This document shows, one piece after another, positions 50,601 through 60,470 of a stretch of DNA of 64,000 nt (position 1 is the stretch's first letter; every line of letters starts with the position of its first letter). The notes beneath the pieces are model-generated. The model saw nothing but the letters and a program-made list of their open reading frames with translations, was not told where the DNA came from and did not search any database. Where the stretch lies: NCBI RefSeq assembly GCF_009730915.1, contig NC_052472.1, positions 2,418,001 through 2,482,000 of the forward strand, read 5' to 3'. Origin of the DNA: Dioscorea cayenensis subsp. rotundata (Eukaryota; Streptophyta; Magnoliopsida; Dioscoreales; Dioscoreaceae). A program made the translations under genes and the position numbers.

Positions 50601-51367
50601 TGTCCTTTTAAAATCTACTTTTGGTCCTTTTTTATTATTTATTTTTTTTAAATGATTAAATTCTTGGTTTTAGTCTTTGGTAGATGGAATTGCCCAAAAA
50701 CCCTAAGTTTGTCATATTGCAAAAAAAATCCTCCTAATTTTGCAATCCCGAAAACCCCCTTCCTTTTACACTCTATGATTTTGAAACCCCCAAAGTATAT
50801 AACGGTGGTTAACGAAGTGATTTTTAAATTTTATGGACAAAAATGCCCTTGCACGGGAAGTCGTGGCTTCTGACCATTTCGGCGGTGTGAGAGGAAGTGG
50901 GGGTTTTTCTTAGAGGCTCTGACCCAGTTTGAGCTGTTTGCTTTGTCTTCTCTCGACTTTCGCGTCTCCAGCCATTTTTGCACATCTTCTATAAAATTCA
51001 GCTTTTCCCTTTCCACCGGTGTCTCGAACGAGAAGTCCCGCGCAAGTATTCGGCATTTCATCAGTTTGCAATCTAAGGTGCTAATTATGGTTTTATGTTA
51101 ACTATTCTGTTACAATGAAACATTTTTCGGTTTTGTTTTTGTGATTTTTTGTTTTTATTGGAAGACATTTGAAAGCTGCAGGGAGGATTTACTCAGTCTG
51201 GGGTTTTTGTTAGTCTACGAGGGAGATTTCTCGGCTAGGGTTTTGTTTTTGTTTTTGGATTTTCGATGCTGTATACACGATCGAAATAGTTTTTGATTGT
51301 TGTGATTTGTGTAATGTTTATAATGTATGTTTCCCTTTCGATTGATATGGTTGCGATTGTACTAAAA

Positions 51368-51525
51368 TGAGGGCCTCCGTTTAAAGAATGAGCTTTTTAC
51401 CGTTTAAGTTTTGTCATCTCCGTTTAAATATTGACATCTCTATTTAATAATATAGGGTCTCGTTTAACAAGAGATATCACCTGTTTAAGAATTGAGAGTT
51501 CTGGTTTAAAAACTTATATTTCCCA
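51368..51525 (+). repeat. GTTTAA motif array (5' part of the ULP1 gene)
   Basis: Six GTTTAA or near words (CCGTTTAAAG, CCGTTTAAGT, CCGTTTAAAT, TCGTTTAACA, CTGTTTAAGA, TGGTTTAAAA) spaced about 20-45 bp apart in otherwise unrelated sequence. All are on the plus strand, the coding strand of the downstream gene. Confidence 0.8.
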
Positions 51526-51754
51526 GCTAACAATTTGTGAATACTGACTAGATGAATGTCTTTGTTATTGTGCGAGAGCTTGTGATTATGGCGGTCGATC
51601 TAGTTAATGGGTGATGCTACTTGACACCGATAGTGGAGACCCGGTGGCTAAATTGAAAAGTTCACATGATCCCTCGACATCTGGGAGATCATCAGAAGGA
51701 CACTGTTCGCGGCGTTCATCGAGTTAGAAGCTGTATTCAAGGCGGGCCCTTCGA

Positions 51755-52367
51755 TTCTCTGTGCAAAGGTACGATAGCCGCACCAATAAATTCATGATCG
51801 GGGAAAGCATGCTGACTTTCAGGCCTGAAGATGTGGCTCTCGTTCTTGGTCTGCGTTGTGATGGAGACGCAGTCGTGCTTCAGCTTTCGAAGAGAGGTAT
51901 TTATCCAAAACCTACGAGAGACACAAAGACTCCATCAGGAGCACTCTTCAGCAACTCGTTGGACAGAGGGGAGAAGAAGAAAATTTTGCCAAACTACTGA
52001 TGGTGTACCTCATGGGTACAATTCTCTTCCCAAATGCCTCCTCCTCGGTTCCTAACTGGATCGTTGATTATGTCGATGATCTACGGCGTAGGGCGATCAG
52101 CGTAGGGCGCGAGTGACGCACGCAGTGGCTTATGGAGGACATTCCACAAGCAGCCTCTCGAGTGCAAGCTAGGTGCGCGGGGAAGAAGACCAACACAGGG
52201 TAAATCAAGAGTTGCACGTCGCACTTAACATCTGGTTTTATGAGCTGACCGGAACCGGAAAGAAAGTCCGTTTCTGCAAGATCCCAAGGATGTTGTGCTA
52301 CGGTGAAAATACTTACCGGAAGCAAGCGACGATAGAAACCAGTTTGTCATCTCTTGAAGGAAAAGAG
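51755..52367 (+). pseudogene. plant mobile domain (PMD)-like exon of the MULE ULP1 gene
   Basis: The N-terminal part of the element's accessory gene. The first frame gives LTFRPEDVALVLGLRCDGDA (near 51795-51855), the hallmark of PMD-like sequences. The reading frame then shifts near 51915-51925 to give LVGQRGEEENFAKLLMVYLM and PNASSSVPNWIVDYVDDL. A stop near 52114 and a further shift come before NIWFYELTGTGKKVRFCKIP and ENTYRKQATIETSLSSLEGK, which ends at a clean donor (GAG/GTAATA, 52367). PMD domains are shared by MULE accessory genes and host genes such as MAIL1/MAIN; their biochemical role is unknown. At least two frame breaks make this part non-functional as written, although consensus errors would look the same. 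Confidence 0.75.
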
Positions 52368-52387
52368 GTAATAAATCATAAACAATG

Positions 52388-52572
52388 TGTTTAACAGTAG
52401 ACGTTAATGTTTAAACATATTATTTACCGTTTAACTTTGTTCATTTACCGTTTAAAAAAGTATTCTTCAATGTTTAAAACTTTTGTTCTCTGTTTACGTT
52501 TATGCTATAATGTTTAAATATATAAGTTCAATGTTTAACTATAGTTTTTATTGTTTAAACTGAATGATTTCG
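52388..52572 (+). repeat. GTTTAA motif array (intron of the ULP1 gene)
   Basis: Eight GTTTAA words in about 185 bp, all plus strand, typically CCGTTTAA, ATGTTTAA or TTGTTTAA, about 15-40 bp apart. The intron runs from the donor at 52368 to an acceptor near 52597 (CACATGTTAG). Confidence 0.85.
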
Positions 52573-52597
52573 CTAAATTGTTTGGTTTACACATGTT

Positions 52598-53742
52598 AGT
52601 TTCTTGAGCTGGTTCCGGCGAATGCTGATGAAGATATATTTGTTCGGGCCAACTGTCGGTTCGATGCTATTGCTCCGGAACCACTTACTCGAAAGCAAGA
52701 TGAGAGGGCAACCTCTTCCGTGCACGCTCGACGTCGTTCTCCTACTGCCAGCCCAAAACGCGCACGCATTCCTCGATGCTGGAGAAACCCTCCACTACCC
52801 CGCCAGATTGCAACACCCCCACCGACGACGACATCGACAGTCTCCCCGATCGTGGTAGCCCCCCGACCGTGGCAGCGCCCCCGACGACACTTGGCGAGGA
52901 TGTCACTACAACTCTTCTACAGGCTTGCCAGATATTGATGACCGAGTTCCCTCGGTTTGTCGCTCGGGTTGAGGCATTGGAAGGCTCGGTCACATGATCG
53001 GCGTGCGTCCCTCCGAACAAATGAAGCACCCGGGACAGACGCGGAGTCAGATTTCGACGACAACAACATCATCGACGAGGCCATTCGAAAACGGCCTCAT
53101 TGCGAAGAGGCTTGCGAAAAAGAGAAAAACAATAATACCTCCGTCTCCACCGCCGGCTGATGATGAAACAATAGAAGCACCATCGGCGGCTGATGGTGTT
53201 ACCGTTGATGACATGGCCGTCACGGTGGAGGAGATCACAGATGATGTTGCCATTACCGCGGTTGATAAGATCAATGACTCTGTCATGAACCCGGTGGAAC
53301 GGGTAGCTGACAGTGCGGCATCAAAGATGGACACAATCCCTGAATAACAAGAACCAGCTAACATTGTTTCTCCCATTGATGCTGTTGTCGTGGCCACGGT
53401 TGAGAAGGTCGTTGACTCTATTATCAATGAAATCATAGTCACGGTAGAACCAACGGCCAACAGTGCCGCATCGAAGACAGACACAATCCCACAACAACAA
53501 AAAGCATGTAAGGATATGTCTCCGCTTGATGCTGCCGTCGTGCCCGCATCGAAGGAAGATGATGTTGGTGCTAAACACCAACAACCGTCAACGACAGTGC
53601 CGCATGATGATCCCAAAACAGCTGTTAACGAGAGTCAAGGGAATGCCGTCGAAATGACGACGAGAGAGAAGATCAATGCCAATCAAAAATTAGAAGAAGT
53701 TCGGAAAATCTTTATTCCGAAGAAGAAAAAATACGTTTGCTA
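52598..53742 (+). pseudogene. linker region of the MULE PMD-ULP1 gene
   Basis: Continues the accessory gene. It starts ELVPANADEDIFVRANCR, followed by a Ser/Pro/Arg-rich and acidic low-complexity region (TPPTDDDIDS-like; VTTTLLQACQILMTEFPRFV, a likely helical segment near 52890-52950). From about 52994 one frame runs to 53742 with a single internal stop (TAA near 53345). It contains a basic NLS-like patch (KRLAKKRK) and an internal duplication of about 180 bp marked by DSAASKMDTIP and NSAASKTDTIPQQQ. It ends KIFIPKKKKYVC. The composition suggests a disordered linker between the PMD and protease domains. Frames change at about 52720 and 52990. Reverse-strand frames here (52742-53616) are shadows. 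Confidence 0.6.
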
Positions 53743-53824
53743 ATCGCGCCTCAACAAGTACGAATAGGAGTTGATAAGGATCTTCCTCAACTACCCTATG
53801 GACAAGTAGGTTTGAAGTTTTTAT

Positions 53825-54020
53825 GGTATTGTTTAAACTATTACATGTTACCTTTTAAGTTATATATTTAACGTTTAACTATTCTAGATAGAATTTAAAT
53901 TATTATATTTTACCATTTAATTTATTTAGTTAACGTTTAAATATTCGACATAGAATTTAAACGGTTGATGTATCAGTTAAATATTTACAAAATTGTTTAC
54001 GTATCTCTGTTACTATTTAA
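53825..54020 (+). repeat. GTTTAA motif array (intron before the protease exon)
   Basis: GTTTAAAC, CGTTTAACTA, CGTTTAAATA and related TTTAA words on the plus strand, ending at a good acceptor (TATTTAACCGCAG, 54026). Confidence 0.7.
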
Positions 54021-54026
54021 CCGCAG

Positions 54027-54737
54027 CACTATCGTGTGGAAGAATGACTATGTCAGCCTTACACGGTCCAGGTTATTCGATCTGCTTGAGGGGAAGGAGA
54101 TGGTCGCAGACTATGTGATGGACGCTTTCGTATGTATAATCCAAAATTCGCTGACGATAGTGCCATATCGTTATAAGAAGCGCGCCTCCATCACACGACC
54201 ACTGGCGCTGTTTATGTCAATGCAGGAAGACGCACATGATACCACTATGGCTATGATCGGAGATGCCGCGCGCAACTTGCATGATGTTAAAATTGTCATC
54301 CTCCCGATAATTATGAATGGCCACTTCCATGTCGTCATCCTTGATAATGACAAACAAGAATACATGCATTATTCTTCATGCCAAAGCAAGAAATACGATA
54401 AAGACGCGCTAGACATGGTAAGTGCTTTAATAATTTGTGTTTGAGTAATAGTATTTGGTAAATAACCGGTATTATAATATCAACTTGTATACCTCCACAG
54501 CGGAACCTATTCGACCTTTGTATCGACATGGAGTTCGTCGAGTCGGCGACCGCAAAGTACCCACTTGTTCATGACACTGAAACCGAACGACAAAAACAAG
54601 GAAGTGTCGACTGCGTCATTTATGTGATGCGGTTTATCGAGCAGTTACTCCCAGATGAGAAGCTACGGCTACCGCAGATAGACGTTCTTTATCTGCGATT
54701 AAAGTATGTTCCCGCATACTTAAGGAGTGGAGGGTAG
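54027..54737 (+). CDS. ULP1-like C48 cysteine protease domain (MULE-borne)
   Basis: The C-terminal part of the accessory gene, intact in two exons: 54027-54419 (donor ATG/GTAAGT) and 54501-54737 (acceptor CTCCACAG/CGG, stop TAG). ULP1 proteases remove SUMO from proteins, and transposon-borne versions may act on host or element proteins. The fold is recognisable: IVWKNDYVSLTR and VMDAFVCIIQ, then the catalytic His in GHFHVVIL, a following Asp in LDNDKQEYMHYSS, and the Gln and Cys in QKQGSVDCVIYVMRF. The residue after Cys, Gly in most ULP1 proteins, is Val here. The exons splice in frame through LDM/RNLFDLC. Upstream exons of the same gene are disrupted, so this is probably not expressed as a full PMD-ULP1 protein. 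Confidence 0.75.
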
Positions 54738-54799
54738 CCGACACCACTGCCAAAGGGAAGTGTTCAAAACCGGGTTCATAGAATATGTTATCATAGTTT

Positions 54800-55120
54800 C
54801 AAATGTAAACCAGTTTAAATTCAATTCATTGTTTTCGAAGAACATGACAAATTTTGTCAATGTAAATTTACATGTATCTATATTTATATACTTGACTCTT
54901 TTTTTAACCTTCCAGTATCATTGTTTAACTTGCACTTTCATTGTTTAATTTTAAGTTTAATTGTTTAACTATCAATGTCATTGTTTAAATATCCATGTTA
55001 CAGTTTAAGAAGAACTAGTCATTTGTAAAAATAACTATTTAACGTTTAAAATAATAATGTCTCTATTTAAATAGATGTGTTAACTGTAAGAATAAGGTTT
55101 TCTCTGTTTAAAAATTAAAA
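54800..55120 (+). repeat. GTTTAA motif array between the two MULE genes
   Basis: Downstream of both stop codons. Contains CAGTTTAAAT, TTGTTTAACT, TTGTTTAATT, AAGTTTAATT, TTGTTTAACT, TTGTTTAAAT, CAGTTTAAGA, ACGTTTAAAA and CTGTTTAAAA, all on the plus strand. Confidence 0.85.
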
Positions 55121-55744
55121 GTTGGCACACAATTAAGTTTGTTTTTTTTTTAAAATCAGCTGTTTTACAATGGCTAGTCGGCGATAGTTTCATTGCAAGA
55201 TCTGCGATTGTGACCGGAGCCGTGGCAGCGGCTGCAACATAACTCGCGGACCTCAAAGGCTTTGACTCGATCCTCTTTCGCCTAGGACGCCCAGGTTGCT
55301 TTCTCGTCACAGGCGGTCGCAAACACAGTTCACGATTTTCGTCCGTAGGCTTGTCATCGTCGGGTATGCGGAATATAGCTTCCTTATACGCCAGTTTGTA
55401 ATTGTCGACGGTGAAGTAGCCGCTAATAAATCGATGAACATTGGTGTATGTCTGCATTATTACAGCGCAAGCGTGTTTGCACGGGATATCATAAACTTGC
55501 CACCTACGACATGAGCATATTCTGATGGCAAGATCTACAGAGTAGCTGCACTGGTCAATCACTTCATAACGATCATCGACACAACGACCAATACGAAGAT
55601 TTCGGCTATCCTCCACAAGTATCTCCACCTTCGAATGTATGTCCGGGCACAAGTAGGTCTCCCATTTGTTCGCTTGCTCACGGCGGTTGCATAACATGTG
55701 CATTAACTTGAACCTGTACAGCGTACAACACAAATCTTAGACAA

Positions 55745-55870
55745 TGTTAAGCGAAGACATTGATATTTAAACATAAACACACTTTAATAAACAGTATTAT
55801 CATAAATTAAACAATGATGTAGATTAATTAAACGCAGAGAAATATATTTGAATATTTATAAACTATTTTA
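55745..55870 (-). repeat. GTTTAA motifs in a transposase intron
   Basis: TTAAAC three times on the plus strand (ATTTAAACAT, ATTAAACAAT, ATTAAACGCA), that is GTTTAA on the transposase coding strand. No plus-strand GTTTAA is present. Confidence 0.7.
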
Positions 55871-57199
55871 AAGGATAATACGAATTCTTAAGTGAAAATG
55901 AACATTCGAATACCTTATGGAGTCGACCATCTTCGTTACCGGCAAATGCCGAGCTTCTTTGATCCAAGCATTGAACGACTCCACGACATTGGAATACATC
56001 TCACCTCAACGTTCGCCTTTGAACAGATAATTCGACCAATGTGTCATATCTGATTTATTAATCAATTAATGATGGGCTTCGGATAATGTGGCCTGCAGTT
56101 CATTCACGGTATCATCAAAATCTTTAGCCGTGGATACCCACGCAATACGAAAGTATATAGACCAACACTTCTCTCTCAATGCCTTCCCTAGTTTGACGTT
56201 GTCTTTCATGAAATTAGGCTCCAAGTGTCGAAGACAGTATGTATGTGGGGAAGAAGGGAAGACTCTCGCAATAACGTTCACAAGGCCCTTGGACCTGTCC
56301 GAGACGAATGTAATTATCTCATGATAATCTCCTTCCTCGTATAAAGCATCACCTAACTTGGATATGAACCAAGTCCAATTGGTATCAGTCTCGTTGTCGA
56401 CAATACCGAAGGCGACGTGGAAGAAACCATTGTTTCTATCTTTGCCTATAACACCAAGTAGAGTACCCCGATACTTTCCAAGGAGGTGGGTACCATCGAC
56501 AAACAGCAGCGGCCTGCAAGCCTTCTTGAATCCGATAATACACGCTCTGAAAGAAAAGAATGCATGTTTAAATTGCTCACTATCTCTTTCCACAATCGCA
56601 ATGTTGCCAAGGTTTGTCTCAACCACCTTATCCACGTACCAAAGCAACAAATCGTAGCTGGAGATGTCGCTGCCGTCAAGCACCACCCCGGCATGCTCTT
56701 TTCCCAACCAAGCCTGCTTGTATGGAATGTGGACACCATGTTCCCGCAACATGTCCTTCTGAATGTCGATGGCTTTGTACAAGGGCCGGTCTTTGAGTTT
56801 CTGAATCACCCGTGCGCTTACCCATTTTTTGGACGCTTTCGGGTGTGAGGCCGATCCCACTCCACCACCGCAAGTGTGTGGCGGGTTCATTGTCTTTATT
56901 CTGAAAGTATTTTTATTATATTCTTTTGATGCATGAAGGCGCCATTGACAACCAATGGCAGCGCATTCCACAGTCACCCGGTGTTTCTCGTTCTTTATGA
57001 ATTTGAAGTCGAAATTCCGTTTGATTGCAAAATTTTGAAGTGCGCCCCTGAAATGTTCAACGTCTTCAAAATGTTGTCCGATATCCAACGACTACAGTTC
57101 AGAATGATCTGATGAGGAAGGAAAACATCTCACACCGTCAGGTTCGCCATGGGGTTGGCTGGGAGCGCTAGCAGAATCAGAATTCCTGCCAACACTTCA

Positions 57200-57365
57200 G
57201 TTTAAACGAAACCATCCATAAGTTAAACAGAAACATAACGTGCTTAAATGATAAAATCATAATTTAAACGTTAAGTCAAAGAGTTACACGATGAAGATAA
57301 AATTTAATTGCAAACAGAATATATTTAAACAGAGCCTGTCAAACTTAAACCGTAATGAACTTATA
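57200..57365 (-). repeat. GTTTAA motif array in the first transposase intron
   Basis: Five TTAAAC words on the plus strand (AGTTTAAACG, AGTTAAACAG, ATTTAAACGT, ATTTAAACAG, CTTAAACCG), matching GTTTAA on the coding strand. One is the palindrome GTTTAAAC. Confidence 0.8.
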
Positions 57366-57909
57366 CAACTAGATAAACATAAAAGAGAATAATCTTACAA
57401 TGAGAAAAACTCGTTTTCAGTAGGATTCAATAATGCCACATCGTGTTTTTCCACAACAAGATCGACTACAGAGCATTTGAAGATTGAGTGAACGTGACAC
57501 ATCCGCTGGAAGTCGACATCATTTTCTATTGGACAAGCCGTTTTATACCCGTCGGGTGTGATAAACTTCACCCTCACACGGGAAACATCGAGACCTCATC
57601 ACTCACATATCTCAGCTAACACCGACTCCCAAGAAGTCAGCGCCGTGAACATTAGCACTCTTCCCTCCCTGTTGTATCTAGCAATACCATAAAAACTATC
57701 CATAATATAACTACTGAACTCAAATCGAACAACCCAAATGAGAAGAAGAAGAAGAAGTAGATGATGTAAGAGCCTTCTAAAATGTGTTTCACAAAGAAGT
57801 ACGCAACTGTATGCATAAAGTCAGACATGATGTGATTGGGCGGTATTTTTTCCACCATTTTAAAAGGCAAAAAAGGTATTTCATTACATGGACCCCCTTG
57901 AACTGACCG

Positions 57910-58090
57910 ACAAGGGTTAATCCCTAGAGACAATCATTACTGGCTTCTTGGCTTGTAGTTCTTCTTCGTTTTCCACCATTGTCACTTTCCACCACTGCCG
58001 CTTTCTACCATTGTCTCGAAGTTTTTCTTCGCTTGTAAGGACGATGCTGCAGTGTGAAGTACTTGCAAGCGACCGGCCGACTGCAAGCGA
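57910..58090. other. junction between the MULE and the following fragment
   Basis: GC-moderate sequence with repeated TTTCCACCATTGTC/TTTCCACCACTGCC words and no recognisable coding frame. Possibly the MULE terminus and the break at which the second fragment joins. Confidence 0.35.
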
Positions 58091-59800
58091 GAAGCGGCGG
58101 GAAGTAAGCAAGTGACGATAGAAGCCAACCTATCATCGCTCAAAGGAAAGTACTCCACTTATCATGATTTTCTCTGTTTAAATATCAATCTTTAATGTTT
58201 AACAAATATGATTCAGTGTTTAACATATTGGTTCACTATTTAAAATCATTTTATATAGTTTAAACAAATATGTAAACCGTTTAAATATTATCATTTCACT
58301 GTTTAACAATATATATTATTGTTTAAATTAAATGCTTTTACTGATATTGTGTTCACTGACAGAGCCTCCATGAAGAGAACACTTGAGCAGCTTGCTTGTT
58401 CACTGTTTAAATTGAATTTTGTTACTGTGATTATGTCGTTTAAACCAATATGTAAACCGTTTAAATATTTTGATTTAACTGTTTTAAAATATATATGTGA
58501 TTGTTTAAATTGAATGCTTTCTGCGACATCGTGTTGAATATGGATATTTTTCCAAAACATTGTGTTATAGGCATTCCATCAATCCTCTTAGGTACCTCAT
58601 GGGTCTCTGTTTAAACGTCAACCTTTTTACGTTTAAACAATTATATATATTCTTTAAACTATTGGTTACTGTTTAAATAATTTGTATATCGTTTAAACAT
58701 ATTTATTTTTTTGTTTAAACACCGTTGTCATCTGCTTTTAAGTAGTAAGGCGATTTTTGTTTAACATTTTTGTTTGTTTACAATGCCATTTTTTGTTTCT
58801 AAAAATGTTTAAATATCAAAAGTTGACACTCAAATAAGTTTGTTTCATTTATAATATTTAAACATTAACAATGACCTCCGATTAAATATCAAAAGTTCAC
58901 ACTCGGACACGCTTTGCTTCATTTCAAATAAAATATTTACAACATTTACAACATCCACAACATTTACAATGTCGTCACGGACATCGGACATTTGCGAGTC
59001 TATCCTAGTTCGTCTATTAAGATTTCAGCTTTCCTCAACAAGTATCTCGTACTCTCGAATGCTCACGGCAGTTGCATAACATCGCGATCAACTTGAACCT
59101 CGATCAATGTAGAACACGAACGAGTTTAAAAAGGCGATTAAACAGCTTAAACGAAAGACAATAATATTTCGCACACTAAGAAAAATTTTTTTAAACGCTG
59201 AGAACAATTCTCAAGTGATAAATATCAATTTCGTTTTAAAGTATGTGTCGTGGTCACCCTCTCCCGAGAATCCTCCGCAATCAAGCAATGAGTGAAAACT
59301 TTCTTGTCCTGATCAAGTCAAAATACCCGCTTAATTGCTTGCCCATCATCCTCCACATTCAGGCAATTAGGCGGGCTTTCTAACTTAAACAGGAAAAGAA
59401 AGTTTAACTTGTCGCATGATCGATTCTCCAGAAGAGGATGATCACGACAAATCCTTTAAACGAATATCCTGGACACATGAAGATGAAACTTATCCGAGAA
59501 GAAGCAGAGGACGAGGAGGAGGGGGTGTTCAGAGGAAGTGGTCTTCCTTCTCACTTATGGTATGAAGTCCGTAAGCCGGTTGACGTTTCAGATTCGAGAA
59601 AAAAAAATGGAAACGCACGGGGGACCGAGCTTTTCTCACTAACAAGATAGAATTTAATGCCGTCATTAATTCTTGTGCACGGGATACCATAAATTGGCCA
59701 TTGGCCACCTGGCAACACTTCAGTTTAAACAAAACAGAAAACATTTTAAGCAGAGACATAGAATTTGTGGGATCGAAAATATACGCCCTGACATCGTGTC
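58090..59800. mobile_element. rearranged fragment of a related MULE
   Basis: AAGTGACGATAGAAGCCAAC (58111-58130) matches the PMD exon end at about 52328-52347 (AAGCGACGATAGAAACCAGT), followed by a GTTTAA-rich intron (58165-58740). 58835-59120 matches transposase exon 3, reverse strand (CTCAACAAGTATCTC and GCTCACGGCAGTTGCATAAC versus 55610-55700). CTGGCAACACTTCAGTTTAA (59709-59728) matches 57187-57206. Most coding sequence between these anchors is deleted or scrambled. The order of the anchors is that of the full element, so this is an internally deleted relative, not a simple tandem copy. Confidence 0.7.
58165..58745 (+). repeat. GTTTAA motif array in the MULE fragment
   Basis: The densest array: 11 plus-strand GTTTAA words between 58165 and 58520 at intervals of about 20-50 bp, continuing with GTTTAAAC words to 58745. 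It has near-repeats of a longer unit: ATATGTAAACCGTTTAAATA occurs at about 58268 and again at about 58449. Confidence 0.85.
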
Positions 59801-59849
59801 GGTGAAAAGACACCAGGCGATATATCGAATCACAAATAGTTTTTATTTA

Positions 59850-60001
59850 TTTATTTTTTGTATTTTTGTAGGTTCTTCCATTCCTAATAGAGGCAAGCCT
59901 CCATTATTAATTACCATAGACTGAAGTCTTAGGAACCTCCGATTAAGGGCTCAAGTACAAGTAAAAGGGAAGAAAATGTGTGAATTATAAATTTTGCTAT
60001 T

Positions 60002-60042
<41 letters not shown>

Positions 60043-60470
60043 CTACAACATATAACTTTTTATATGTATATATATATATATATAACTTTATATATATATA
60101 TATATTATATCAGTGCTGCTGCCTGTGCCTTGTCGCCACGTTGCATGCCTCGTTGTTGCTTAAAATATAGAACTTATTATTGCCTTGAAATTTATATATT
60201 TATTTTTAGATATCATCACTGCCTCGAGATAATCTTTTCCCGCCATTGCTTTGGGATGAGTTTATCGCATTGGATTGATACATCAATTCTAGATAACTCC
60301 AATCTTCACTCGGGTTGATACTTAGTAAGCTCGAGTTGCAAAAACATGTGCAACAATATAACATTAAATGTAGTCCCGGTCCACGATCTTAATATATTAA
60401 TCCATGCTCATCCCATGGGCATCTTTTGAATGGTGGAACCCGCCTTTAGATTCTTCTCTTTAGTTCACGT
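59850..60470. other. AT-rich intergenic sequence with TA microsatellites
   Basis: Uninterrupted TA runs at 60004-60039 and shorter ones at 60066-60107. The open frame across them (59980-60318) is low-complexity. No gene seen. Confidence 0.7.

Larger units (their letters stand above)
34178..50685 (-). repeat. right arm of the inverted duplication
   Basis: Reverse complement of 11317-27623. By eye, 34.2-38.3 kb is in the mid-90s percent range, 38.3-46.9 kb is clearly worse with indels every 15-30 bp, and 47.0-50.7 kb is nearly identical. The homology begins at the first base after the gap (GATCGTTAAATTGACACC pairs with about 27600-27623). Confidence 0.95.
55174..57703 (-). pseudogene. MuDR-type MULE transposase, nearly intact
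   Basis: Catalyses cut-and-paste transposition of the element. Three exons are inferred. Exon 1 is 57703-57399 (MDSFYGIARYN..., VLMFTALTSWESVLAEICE, RVKFITPDGYKTACP). Exon 2 is 57188-about 55920 (VGQHFEDVEHF-like start; zinc-binding C-x4-C...HTC; MULE DDE core with Asp in LLFVDGTHLLG and ITFVSDRSKGL and Glu in VVESFNAWIKEAR near 55980). Exon 3 is 55714-55174 (SWIM finger CSCRRWQVYDIPCKH; zinc knuckle CSRCHGSGHNRRSC). The central 340-codon frame, 57088-56066, is unbroken. Defects: two stops near 57595-57605, TAG at 57092-57094, a stop at 56064-56066 and another near 56010, and a 1 bp deletion near 55262 before the zinc knuckle. Few lesions mean recent death or sequence errors. Introns carry the GTTTAA motif on the coding strand. 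Confidence 0.85.
50686..57910. mobile_element. Mutator-like element carrying a ULP1 protease gene
   Basis: Contains a MuDR-type transposase gene (minus strand) and a plant-mobile-domain/ULP1 gene (plus strand) arranged tail to tail, as in the ULP1-bearing MULEs known from Arabidopsis (Kaonashi) and other plants. The left terminus is probably at 50686, where homology between the duplication arms stops and the sequence reads GGAATTGCCCAAAAACCCTA, in the style of MULE/VANDAL ends. The right terminus is uncertain, near 57830-57910 upstream of the transposase start. Matching terminal inverted repeats and a 9 bp target duplication were not found. Confidence 0.75.

Noticed and set aside
52742..53616. 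Long reverse-strand frames opposite the ULP1-gene linker
   Set aside because: The forward frame matches the family order PMD-linker-ULP1. The reverse translations are Ser/Val-rich low complexity.
57840..57915. Right terminal inverted repeat pairing with 50686
   Set aside because: GATTGGGCGGTATTTTTTCC resembles the left end loosely, but I could not align enough positions to call a repeat pair.
60004..60318. 112-codon frame starting near a TA run
   Set aside because: Tyr/Ile repeats from TA microsatellites, not a protein.
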